64,000 nucleotides of DNA from MGIIb-Q1 sp964342465. Its GTDB lineage: Archaea > Thermoplasmatota > Poseidoniia > Poseidoniales > Thalassarchaeaceae. The stretch is taken from NCBI GenBank assembly GCA_964342465.1, contig CAYFFQ010000010.1:3763-67762 (forward strand). Reading direction: 5' to 3'. Below the pieces are notes generated by a model that made no database searches, was not told the DNA's origin, and was given only the letters and a program-made list of their open reading frames with translations. The translations under genes were made by a program, and so were the position numbers. Of this stretch, positions 26,258 to 33,584 are shown in pieces (position 1 is the first letter of the stretch; every line of letters starts with the position of its first letter).

Positions 26258-27112
26258 TCATTCCTTCATCTCACGCGCCTCTTTGCGCACCTTGGTGAAC
26301 ATGTTGAGAAAACCGTTCGCTCGATTTGGAGTGAGTGTGTCGGCAAATCCGAGTTCGCGGGCGAATGTGGCTGGAAAATCGGCGACTTCTGCTGCCGTCA
26401 AGCCATTGATGGCCCGTTGGGTAATCGCCATCAACCCCTGCACGATTTGAGCATCAGCCCCCCCCAACATCTTGAAGCCCCCATTTTCGTCAAGTGAGCA
26501 GGCGACATGTGCTTCTGATTGACAACCGTGAACTTTGTTCTCATCATTCCACTCTCCCTCTGGTAGTAAATCACATTCTGCGGCCCAATCATAGAGCACT
26601 TCGTACCTCTCCATCGCATCATCAATTTCTTTGAATTCATCTATAATTTCTTGAAGGGCTGCCGGCCACCTACCTTCGCCGAATCCCCCCCCTAGATCAC
26701 CGACCCTGACCCTCGGAGTGGTTCGAGTTGGAACTTCATCAATCAGTTTCTCAAGCCTGTTGCCGACATCTTCAGCCAACTCGTTGATGACGGCATCTCC
26801 GAGCATGGAGAGCATCTCTCGCGGTTCCATCGCTGATACAATCACTTCATCCCCCTCTACATGGATGGCGACATTACAAGGCAACAGCACTCCGAGGTCG
26901 GGGCGTGCATCCAAGCCGCGCGCCGCATGCTTCGGCATGCAGGCGCCAAGAATATGGTACGGCCGGTATTGTTCCCCCATTGCCCGTAGAACATTTGCTG
27001 CGACATCAATCTCGCTGACAATTCCGAATCCCGCTTCAGAAACCATCTCGCGGACAATTTCCACCGTCTCCTCAAATCCAGAATTGCTCTTGGCGTGATT
27101 CTCAAACTTCAT
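26258..27112 (-). CDS. DUF302-SufE fusion protein
   Basis: A 284-residue two-domain protein. Residues about 10-130 match the DUF302 fold (GFEETVEIVREMVSEAGFGIVSEIDV... YHILGACMPKHAARGL ... VLLPCNVAIH), a small dimeric domain of unknown function found with thiol and heavy-metal genes. Residues about 150-284 are SufE: LYDWAAECDLLPEG, then KVHGCQSEAHV with the sulfur-accepting Cys, and NGFLNMFTKVRKEA at the end. SufE takes persulfide from SufS and passes it to SufB. The gene directly follows sufS (4 bp), as expected. The fusion suggests DUF302 takes part in sulfur transfer or redox sensing for SufS (inference); its own Cys in GACMP and LPCNV could carry sulfur. Confidence 0.85.
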   Translation of the reverse strand: MKFENHAKSNSGFEETVEIVREMVSEAGFGIVSEIDVAANVLRAMGEQYRPYHILGACMPKHAARGLDARPDLGVLLPCNVAIHVEGDEVIVSAMEPREMLSMLGDAVINELAEDVGNRLEKLIDEVPTRTTPRVRVGDLGGGFGEGRWPAALQEIIDEFKEIDDAMERYEVLYDWAAECDLLPEGEWNDENKVHGCQSEAHVACSLDENGGFKMLGGADAQIVQGLMAITQRAINGLTAAEVADFPATFARELGFADTLTPNRANGFLNMFTKVRKEAREMKE

Positions 27113-27116
27113 CCCA

Positions 27117-28361
27117 TCACCTCGCCAATCTACTCACAACTCTCCGCAGGTGTGCTATGAAAGCGTCGGCCTCATTCTTGGTATTATAGAGATAGAACGA
27201 AACGCGGTTGGTAACGGTAACCCCCAATTTCCTCATTAGTGGTTGGGCGCAGTGATGTCCAGTTCGCACAGCAAAACCCCCCAAGTCAAGAAAGTGGGCG
27301 AGGTCCTCCGCATGGATGGTCTCATGGAGGAACGAAACCACCCCTGAGCAGGTCGGGTCTCTGTGGTCTCCGTAGACCTTGATACCTCGGATTTGGGAAA
27401 TTTCCCGCGCCGTGTGTGCAGCCAAGTTGTGGATGTGCCTGTGTACTTCTTGCATATCAAATTGGGCGAGATAGTTGATTGCAGCACCCCACCCTATAGC
27501 CTCTGCGATTTTTGGGGTGCCGGCCTCAAATCGGTATGGGCCGGACTGAAATGTCGAGTGGTCTAGGAACACCTCCTCAATCATATCTCCACCAGCCATG
27601 AATGGCTCCATTTCATCGAGGACTTCGGGTTTGACAATCAGGCCGCCGATGCCCGTCGGCCCGCACATCTTGTGTCCACTCAGAGCAACAAAATCAGCGT
27701 CCAACTCAGTCAGGTCAAGACGCTCATGCGGTGATGCCTGCGCACAATCGATGAGAACTCTCGCACCCTTGCCTCGGTTGCCTCTAGTGTGTGCCAACTC
27801 GATGATATCCTCTACCGGATTTCGCGTTCCGAGGACATTGCTCGTGTGTACGCAGCCGACGAAGCGCGCTTCGTCTATGGAAGCCTCAAACTCCTCCATA
27901 TCTAGTCGGTATGTTTCCGGGTCAACAGAGACGAAGCGAATCTCAATTCCTCGCTCTTTGGCAATCAATTGCCACGGCACGATATCTGCATGGTGTTCCA
28001 TTTCCGTGACAAGAACAACATCTCCTCTCTGCAAGTTCGCTCGCCCCCAGCCGTGGACCACGAGGTTGATGGCCTCGGTCGTCCCGCTGGTGAAGATGAG
28101 TTGTTCTCGGTCTACATTGAACCAATCGGCTATGTCTTGACGCCCTTTTTCGTATGATGCTGTCGCCTCACCGGCGAGGGTGTGGACTGCTCGGTGGACA
28201 TTGCTGTTGTGATTCTCGTAGTAATCACTCATCGCCTCAATGACCGCTTTTGGCTTCTGGGTGGTGGCGGCGTTGTCGAGATAGACTAGAGGCTTCCCAC
28301 TTGGAAGGATGCGCTTCAGTATGGGGAAATCGGCGCGTATCGCCTCTATATTCAGAGCCAC
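27117..28361 (-). CDS. sufS: Cysteine desulfurase SufS
   Basis: Group II cysteine desulfurase that takes sulfur from cysteine with PLP and passes it to SufE. It is 414 residues, the usual length. Visible: YLDNAATTQKP near the N-terminus, the SNVHRAVHTLAG region, TSGTTEAINLVVHGW for PLP phosphate contacts, HADIVPWQ, the PLP Lys in LSGHKMCGPTGIG (about 227), and the active-site Cys in RTGHHCAQPLM (about 366). The short sequence around this Cys marks it as SufS-type rather than IscS-type, agreeing with dependence on SufE, whose gene follows directly. It lies 9 bp after sufD in the operon. Confidence 0.96.
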   Translation of the reverse strand: MALNIEAIRADFPILKRILPSGKPLVYLDNAATTQKPKAVIEAMSDYYENHNSNVHRAVHTLAGEATASYEKGRQDIADWFNVDREQLIFTSGTTEAINLVVHGWGRANLQRGDVVLVTEMEHHADIVPWQLIAKERGIEIRFVSVDPETYRLDMEEFEASIDEARFVGCVHTSNVLGTRNPVEDIIELAHTRGNRGKGARVLIDCAQASPHERLDLTELDADFVALSGHKMCGPTGIGGLIVKPEVLDEMEPFMAGGDMIEEVFLDHSTFQSGPYRFEAGTPKIAEAIGWGAAINYLAQFDMQEVHRHIHNLAAHTAREISQIRGIKVYGDHRDPTCSGVVSFLHETIHAEDLAHFLDLGGFAVRTGHHCAQPLMRKLGVTVTNRVSFYLYNTKNEADAFIAHLRRVVSRLAR

Positions 28362-28370
28362 CTCATCCCC

Positions 28371-29528
28371 TCATTCGCCGCCAATAGCCATCCCATTATC
28401 AATCCATGTCCCTGCTTCCCCCACCATCTTGTTCAGGAAGTCATGCAACTGCTCGCTCCCCATCTCTTTGAGGGTGGAGTTGAGAAAGGCGGAAACGAGA
28501 ATCGCCTCCGCTTCATTATCAGAGAACCCCCTGCTTTTGAGGTAGAACATCTGTTCCTCATCAACCGGTCCACTGGCAGTGCCATGTCCACATCCCACCA
28601 CTTCGTTCTCGAGAACCTCCAATTCGGGAATCGAATCTGCTTCAGCATCGCGTGACAACAATAGGTTGTTGAATTTCTGTGCGGAGTCTGACCCCTTCGC
28701 CCCTTTTGTGATTTTCAGCATTCCTGTGCCGATGGTTCTACTCCTGTCAGAACACGATGAGTGCCAATTCAGGCGACTGAATGTATCTGCTTGATGATGC
28801 TCAATTTCGATGTGGTGGTCGTTGTGTTGTTGCCCATCTGATACAACTGAGCCATTGACCAGCAAGTGTGCTCCCCTGCCGTTGAGGTTGCAGCGGATGT
28901 CTGCTTTTGTCCTCTCACCTCCGAGATTTACCGTCCCTAATCTGGTCTGAGAATCGCGAGAGAGGTCAAATTGTTCCACTCTCACAACCCTCCCACGTGA
29001 GGTGCGATTGAGTAGTGTGCCGCAGAAGTTGGCCCCCCGCCTGACTTGAACTGTGCGGAGTAATCCGAACCAGTCCGCCTCACCATCAATGACAGTGAGA
29101 AGTTCAACCTCTGAATTCGCTCCAGCGATGATGTCTATTTGCATGCTGGATATTTCTCCGTTGCCGCCACTCTGAATGGTGAGGAGAAGTGGTTCTTCCA
29201 CTACAACATCCTCATCAATTTCCATTCGGATATTGGTCGAGGCGTTGAGGCTGCGAATGAATGCTGCTGCCACATCATCATTCACATCGCGAGCAAGGTC
29301 ACTCTCAATGGCGCTCAGTCTGACCCCTCTTGGGGCCTCGCCGCCACTCAAGAGATTCAAGGAGATGAGAATAGGATTGTCACATTGGGGAATCTGGTCC
29401 ACTTGGCCAGTTGGGTGAATACGATGCCACGGAGTATATCGCCACAAGTGATTGGCGCGGTCAGGTGAGTTGATGGCCAGATATTCTGTTTCACCTCCCA
29501 TCGTACCACTTCCTTCCATTGTCCACAC
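28371..29528 (-). CDS. sufD: Fe-S assembly scaffold subunit SufD
   Basis: SufD joins SufB and two SufC subunits in the SufBC2D scaffold that builds [4Fe-4S] clusters. The 385-residue protein has a divergent N-terminus and a right-handed beta-helix core (VVEEPLLLTIQSGGNGEISSMQIDIIAG). The SufB/D family C-terminus is present: NNLLLSRDAEADSIPELEVLENEVVGCGHGTASGPVDEEQMFYLKSRGFSDNEAEAILVSAFL, quoted only in part as ELEVLENEVVGCGHG. The conserved His of SufD in GHG is retained. It lies between sufB and sufS with 2-9 bp gaps, so translation is probably coupled. Confidence 0.93.
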   Translation of the reverse strand: MWTMEGSGTMGGETEYLAINSPDRANHLWRYTPWHRIHPTGQVDQIPQCDNPILISLNLLSGGEAPRGVRLSAIESDLARDVNDDVAAAFIRSLNASTNIRMEIDEDVVVEEPLLLTIQSGGNGEISSMQIDIIAGANSEVELLTVIDGEADWFGLLRTVQVRRGANFCGTLLNRTSRGRVVRVEQFDLSRDSQTRLGTVNLGGERTKADIRCNLNGRGAHLLVNGSVVSDGQQHNDHHIEIEHHQADTFSRLNWHSSCSDRSRTIGTGMLKITKGAKGSDSAQKFNNLLLSRDAEADSIPELEVLENEVVGCGHGTASGPVDEEQMFYLKSRGFSDNEAEAILVSAFLNSTLKEMGSEQLHDFLNKMVGEAGTWIDNGMAIGGE

Positions 29529-29530
29529 AT

Positions 29531-30964
29531 TCAGCCGATGCTGCCTTCCATCTCGAATGCCATCAGTTTGTTCAGTTCGACAGCATATTCCATCGGTAGT
29601 TCCCGCGTGAATGGCTCGAAGAATCCATTTACTATCAGAGCCATGGCTTCCTCTTCCGTATGTCCTCTACTCATCAGGTAGAAGACCTGCTCGTCGCTCA
29701 CCTTGCTGACACTCGCCTCATGTTCACTTCGGCAGGTCGGATTGGAAATCTCCATCGTCGGGTAGGTGTCAGACTGGCTTGCATCATCGAGTATCAGTGC
29801 GTCACAAACGACATTCACCTTGCAGTTCTCTGCCTTTTTGGAAACTGTCACCATACCGCGATAACTTCCTCTCCCTCCACCCTTGGAGATACTCTTAGAG
29901 AGGATTGAGGAGGTCGTGTTCGGGGCTAGGTGGTGAATCTTGGCGCCAGCATCTTGGTGTTGCCCTTCTCCTGAGTAGGCAACAGATATGACTTCAGCGT
30001 GTGCCCCCTCACCCTTGAGAATCACGGCAGGATATTTCATTGTCAGTTTTGAGCCGATGTTTCCGTCCACCCATTCAACCTTAGCATTGGTGTGGGCAAC
30101 TGCTCTTTTGGTCACAAGATTGTAGACGTTGGTTGACCAGTTTTGAACAGTGGAATAGCGGATATGGGCATCTTTGTGGGCGATTAACTCAACCACAGCA
30201 CTGTGCAGACTCTCAGTCGAATAGGCAGGTGCTGTACAACCCTCAACATAGTGGATTGACGAACCCTCGTCAGCGATTATCAGCGTCCTCTCAAATTGAC
30301 CCATGTTTTTCGCATTGATTCGGAAATATGCTTGAACAGGCATCTCCACATGCACCCCCTTCGGCACATAGATGAACGAACCTCCTGACCATACGGCTGT
30401 GTTGAGGGCGGAGAATTTGTTGTCCTGAAATGGTACAACGGTACAGAAATACCTCTTCACCATCTCCTCATGTTCTCTCAGACCAGCGTCCATGTCCAAG
30501 AAAATCACACCTTGTGCTTCAAGGTCTTCACGGATTGAGTGGTAGACGGCTTCTGATTCATATTGGGCGGTCACGCCTCCAAGCCACTTCTGCTCTGCCT
30601 CGGGAATGCCGAGTCTATCGAAAGTTTTCTTGATATCTTCGGGGACATCATCCCAATCCACTTCGGTCTTGTTGCCAGACCTGAGGAAATATGTGACGGC
30701 GTCGAAATCTATGCCGTTCAACATCTCCTGATTCCCCCAAGTCGGCATCGGCTGGGCGACGAAGTGGTGATACGCTTTGACTCGAATTTCTGTCATCCAC
30801 GCTGGCTCATTCTTCAACTCCGAGATGTCGCGAACCACCTTCTCGGAGAGGCCGGAATCAAACCTGATGGTGGCGGTCTCGGGGTCATGCCAGCCCGCCT
30901 TGTAATCTCCAACGAGGTCGGCGGCATCTTGTTCTGCAAGGCTAGGTTTTCCCTCTCCGGTCAT
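29531..30964 (-). CDS. sufB: Fe-S assembly scaffold subunit SufB
   Basis: Main scaffold subunit of SufBC2D, which receives sulfur from SufE and assembles the cluster. It has 477 residues, typical length. Conserved blocks include PTWGNQEMLNGIDFD, QYESEAVYHSIREDLEAQG, a core beta-helix with VEGCTAPAYS, and the C-terminal SRGHTEEEAMALIVNGFFEP. The Cys of VEGCTAP is the strand cysteine implicated in sulfur transfer, and CKVNVVCDALILDD is another conserved strand. The TYPTMEISNPTCRSEHEASVSK segment carries the Glu/His region near the SufD interface. Its start overlaps the sufC stop by 4 bp (ATGA), so translation is coupled. Confidence 0.96.
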   Translation of the reverse strand: MTGEGKPSLAEQDAADLVGDYKAGWHDPETATIRFDSGLSEKVVRDISELKNEPAWMTEIRVKAYHHFVAQPMPTWGNQEMLNGIDFDAVTYFLRSGNKTEVDWDDVPEDIKKTFDRLGIPEAEQKWLGGVTAQYESEAVYHSIREDLEAQGVIFLDMDAGLREHEEMVKRYFCTVVPFQDNKFSALNTAVWSGGSFIYVPKGVHVEMPVQAYFRINAKNMGQFERTLIIADEGSSIHYVEGCTAPAYSTESLHSAVVELIAHKDAHIRYSTVQNWSTNVYNLVTKRAVAHTNAKVEWVDGNIGSKLTMKYPAVILKGEGAHAEVISVAYSGEGQHQDAGAKIHHLAPNTTSSILSKSISKGGGRGSYRGMVTVSKKAENCKVNVVCDALILDDASQSDTYPTMEISNPTCRSEHEASVSKVSDEQVFYLMSRGHTEEEAMALIVNGFFEPFTRELPMEYAVELNKLMAFEMEGSIG

Positions 30965-31716
30965 TCGACCGCCCCCTCCTCAAGCCAATCGTATCCATGT
31001 TCCTCCAACTTGGCGACTAGTTCTGGCCCGCCAGAGGTGATTATCTTCCCGTCTATGAGAACATGGACGAAATCGGGTTTTACATGGTCGAGAATCCTCT
31101 GATAATGTGTGATTATCAGGCAGGCGGCCTCATCGACTGAAGAATTGATACCGACTGATACCGTTCGTAAGGCATCGATATCAAGCCCCGAATCGGTTTC
31201 ATCGAGAATCGCCAACTGCGGCCTGAGAAGCATCAACTGAAGAATCTCCAGTCGCTTTTTCTCGCCACCGCTGAATCCATCATTGACATAACGAGCGAGA
31301 AACTTTCTATCCATTCCCAATTTGTCCATGGCGGCATTCATCTCCCGACGGAATTCCCGCGCCCGCGGCATTTCATCGCCACGGATCGCCTGCACAGATT
31401 TCCTAAGGAAGTTCCCCACTTGTAGGCCTGGGATAGCCTGAGGGTATTGGAAGGACATGAACACCCCTGCGCGTGCTCTCTCCCACGGTTCCATCGATAG
31501 GAGGTCTTGCCCGTCAAGAGTGGCTGAACCGCTGGTGACTTGATAGTCTGGGTGACCCATCAACACCTTTGCAAGAGTGGATTTCCCACTTCCGTTTCTG
31601 CCCATTAGGGCGTGTACTTGGCCTTTTTTCATGGTCAGGTCGATGCCGCGGAGAATCTCTTCGCCATCGATTGTAGCACAGAGACCACGAATCTCAAACA
31701 GCCCATCTCCTGCCAT
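30961..31716 (-). CDS. sufC: Fe-S assembly ATPase SufC
   Basis: ABC-type ATPase that powers conformational change in SufBC2D; it is cytoplasmic, not a transporter. The 251-residue protein has Walker A GRNGSGKST (about 38-46), a Q-loop in SFQYPQAIPG, the signature FSGGEKKRLEIL and Walker B LAILDETDSGLDIDAL, where the DETDSGLD string is diagnostic of SufC. It begins the suf operon (order C-B-D-S-E-T on the minus strand). The upstream 394 bp are shared with the divergent NifU-like gene, so one control region probably serves both. Confidence 0.96.
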   Translation of the reverse strand: MAGDGLFEIRGLCATIDGEEILRGIDLTMKKGQVHALMGRNGSGKSTLAKVLMGHPDYQVTSGSATLDGQDLLSMEPWERARAGVFMSFQYPQAIPGLQVGNFLRKSVQAIRGDEMPRAREFRREMNAAMDKLGMDRKFLARYVNDGFSGGEKKRLEILQLMLLRPQLAILDETDSGLDIDALRTVSVGINSSVDEAACLIITHYQRILDHVKPDFVHVLIDGKIITSGGPELVAKLEEHGYDWLEEGAVE

Positions 31717-32110
31717 AGACTCTCCTCAGTTTTCCCTGCCTCTCCCCGCCCTTATGAAGGCGTGTGTGGGCTCTATGAGGCAGCCGTGAAGTCACTCTGA
31801 TGATTACCATCTATCCGAACACCTTCGGCTGATTATGCCTCCATGTTGAGAAGTGTCGTGCGAAATTCAATGTGGTCAACGACCACACAGGACGGAGAAT
31901 AACATGGCACTGCTCACCACTGACAATCCCATTATCAATTTCAGATTTTTCTCAAAATCCACAATCAAAAAAAATTGTTAAGATCTCCTGAGTTGATTTG
32001 GAAAGTTGATCGGCTAACATATCCATCCACCATCCTCTACGCAAGAACCTTTGACCCGAAAGGGCGGAAAATGCAATCCCTCTTAGCCGACGAAGGGTTG
32101 CGCTGAGTCG
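31717..32110. promoter_or_regulatory. Divergent control region between sufC and the NifU-like gene
   Basis: A 394-bp gap without a convincing gene. It includes an AT-rich core at about 31930-31990 (TTTTTCTCAAAATCC, then an A8 run and TTGTTAAGATC) that can serve as TATA/BRE for either side. No known Fe-S regulator motif was recognised. Confidence 0.45.
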
Positions 32111-32584
32111 ATGGCAGAGGACGACCTCGCCGAACTGTATGCGGCGGAAGCGGCGGCGAGTCTCGCCGCCGAGTCGAAAGCGAGGATTTCCGAACAGGTT
32201 TCAGAAGAGGAAGACTCTCGTCTTCGTTCGCTTTCGCTAGTCGAATTGGTCACATCGGGATGCACACCGGACTTGGTGGGTGCGCTGATGGTTCGTCTTG
32301 GGGATGTGAGAGCCGCCCTAATCGGACACGGTGGGGGCGTGGTGGTGGATGATGTGGCTCTGCTCGGGGAAGAGGGTGGTGAACGGCATCTCAAATTGCA
32401 GTTGAACCTTGATGGCGCATGTGTCTCCTGCGGGGCGGCCCCTGGGACATTGGAGTCTATTCAGAACGACCTGTTGGCGGATGAAGAAATATCCGAAGTG
32501 GTATTTTCCGCTGTCATGTTGGAGTCATATACCGATTTGGTGCGAGAGTTTCTCGCCACGCAAGGAAATATCACCTTTGTATGA
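32111..32584 (+). CDS. NifU C-terminal-domain Fe-S scaffold/carrier protein
   Basis: A 157-residue protein. Residues about 1-50 form a charged, helical extension (EDDLAELYAAEAAASLAAESK). The rest is a NifU/Nfu-type domain: LVTSGCTPDLVGALMVRLGDVRAALIGHGGGVVVDD, then the diagnostic GACVSCGAAPGTLESI with the CxxC that bridges a [4Fe-4S] cluster at a dimer interface. Nfu proteins accept clusters from SufBC2D and pass them to targets. Divergent placement next to sufC fits that role. The usual Nfu has CxxC spaced as here, so it is probably functional. The start ATG at 32111 is the first in-frame codon and follows an AT-rich leader. Confidence 0.85.
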   Translation: MAEDDLAELYAAEAAASLAAESKARISEQVSEEEDSRLRSLSLVELVTSGCTPDLVGALMVRLGDVRAALIGHGGGVVVDDVALLGEEGGERHLKLQLNLDGACVSCGAAPGTLESIQNDLLADEEISEVVFSAVMLESYTDLVREFLATQGNITFV

Positions 32585-32593
32585 GGTCTATAG

Positions 32594-32920
32594 ATGCCGG
32601 CGAAACCGAGTCCGTGGCATGCCGACTTGGAATCCTCTCTGGCGCTGGTTGACATCGGCCTTCCAGAGGATTATGACCTGTCGTGGCAACCGTTGCCGCC
32701 CTTCGATGACTGGATAATCCATGTCAGCAAGGATGGCCACCAATTGGCAGTGATTGTCACAGCGCACCAGTTGACCTTGAGCGAGAACCTCATCTCACTG
32801 GTCATTGAAAACGCCTCAGGGCGCCTTATCAGAGTGATAGCAACACCGGCGAGGCGCGAATACGACGCATCTCTCAACGAGATTATGGAATCCTCATCCA
32901 TACATCTCCTCCGCTACTGA
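32594..32920 (+). CDS. Small hypothetical protein downstream of the NifU-like gene
   Basis: A 108-residue soluble protein that I do not recognise. It has few Cys and no TM segment. The middle holds alternating hydrophobic strands (WIIHVSKDGHQLAVIVTAHQL; LISLVIENASGRLIRVIAT), suggesting a small alpha-beta fold. It starts 9 bp after the NifU-like stop and is probably co-transcribed, so a role in Fe-S carriage or an associated process is possible. The coding potential is good: codon use is like its neighbours and the ATG follows GAGGTC. Confidence 0.55.
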   Translation: MPAKPSPWHADLESSLALVDIGLPEDYDLSWQPLPPFDDWIIHVSKDGHQLAVIVTAHQLTLSENLISLVIENASGRLIRVIATPARREYDASLNEIMESSSIHLLRY

Positions 32921-32954
32921 CCATCCAAGTCCATTGAAGAACCCACTGAACGCC

Positions 32955-33110
32955 TCTCTCTCCACGCGCATACAGACGGCTCATAGTAGCGCACACAATA
33001 AACGAGATAGGTGACTCTTTCTCCACGCGCATACTGACGACTCGACGACGACACCGACAGGGTCGAGAGGGCTGCCTTTCTCTCTCCACGCGAATTCAGA
33101 CGGCTCAAAC
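32955..33110 (+). repeat. Degenerate ~62-bp direct repeats
   Basis: The phrase CTCCACGCGCATACTGACG and variants recur near 32959, 33020 and 33083, spaced about 61-63 bp, with several substitutions between copies. They lie about 35 bp past the stop of the hypothetical gene. They resemble older, decayed versions of the other 3'-end arrays. No other feature is seen in 32921-33194. Confidence 0.75.
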
Positions 33111-33194
33111 CATGAATATCGGGCCACGGCACTGCCCCTCCTCACCGCCGCCATGTAGGCGAATTGATATTCAGAAGCCTCGTCTGATGCAACG

Positions 33195-33584
33195 ATGTCA
33201 GCCGAGCAGGAGGCGCAATCAGCCATCTCCGACGCTGCCGAACAGACCGGAGCGGATGGACTTTCACGGAAGGTGACGGTTGAGGTAGTCCACAAACAGC
33301 AAGGATTGTCGACAACCGCTTGGGCGGCCATCGGAATGCTCCTCATCGTCGGTGTAATCGGCTCGATGTTCATGTTATCTGGTGGTGACGGTGGCGGCGC
33401 AGTCGGTGGTATCTTCGGCAGTGGCGGCAACTGCGCCGACGGAATAGACAACGACAACGACGGCCTCACAGACCGGCAGGATGGCGACTGCTACGATGAA
33501 GTGAATCCTGCTTGGAAGGGATATAACTCCGGCCACAGTGAAGATGGAAGGAACGACCCACCAACCGATGATACTCAACAGTGA
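33195..33584 (+). CDS. Small single-TM protein with calcium-binding-like loop
   Basis: A 129-residue protein: a charged cytoplasmic N-terminus, one membrane segment (TTAWAAIGMLLIVGVIGSMFML), a Gly-rich linker, then NCADGIDNDNDGLTDRQDGDCY. The last motif (C-x-DGxDNDxDGxxDxxDxDC) is the MYXO-CTERM/FG-GAP-like Asp-rich loop common in marine secreted proteins, bounded by two Cys that may form a disulfide. Family and function are unknown. The stop overlaps the proposed start region of the transglycosylase gene, so both probably share a transcript. The ATG at 33195 has no strong Shine-Dalgarno sequence in front. Confidence 0.65.
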   Translation: MSAEQEAQSAISDAAEQTGADGLSRKVTVEVVHKQQGLSTTAWAAIGMLLIVGVIGSMFMLSGGDGGGAVGGIFGSGGNCADGIDNDNDGLTDRQDGDCYDEVNPAWKGYNSGHSEDGRNDPPTDDTQQ

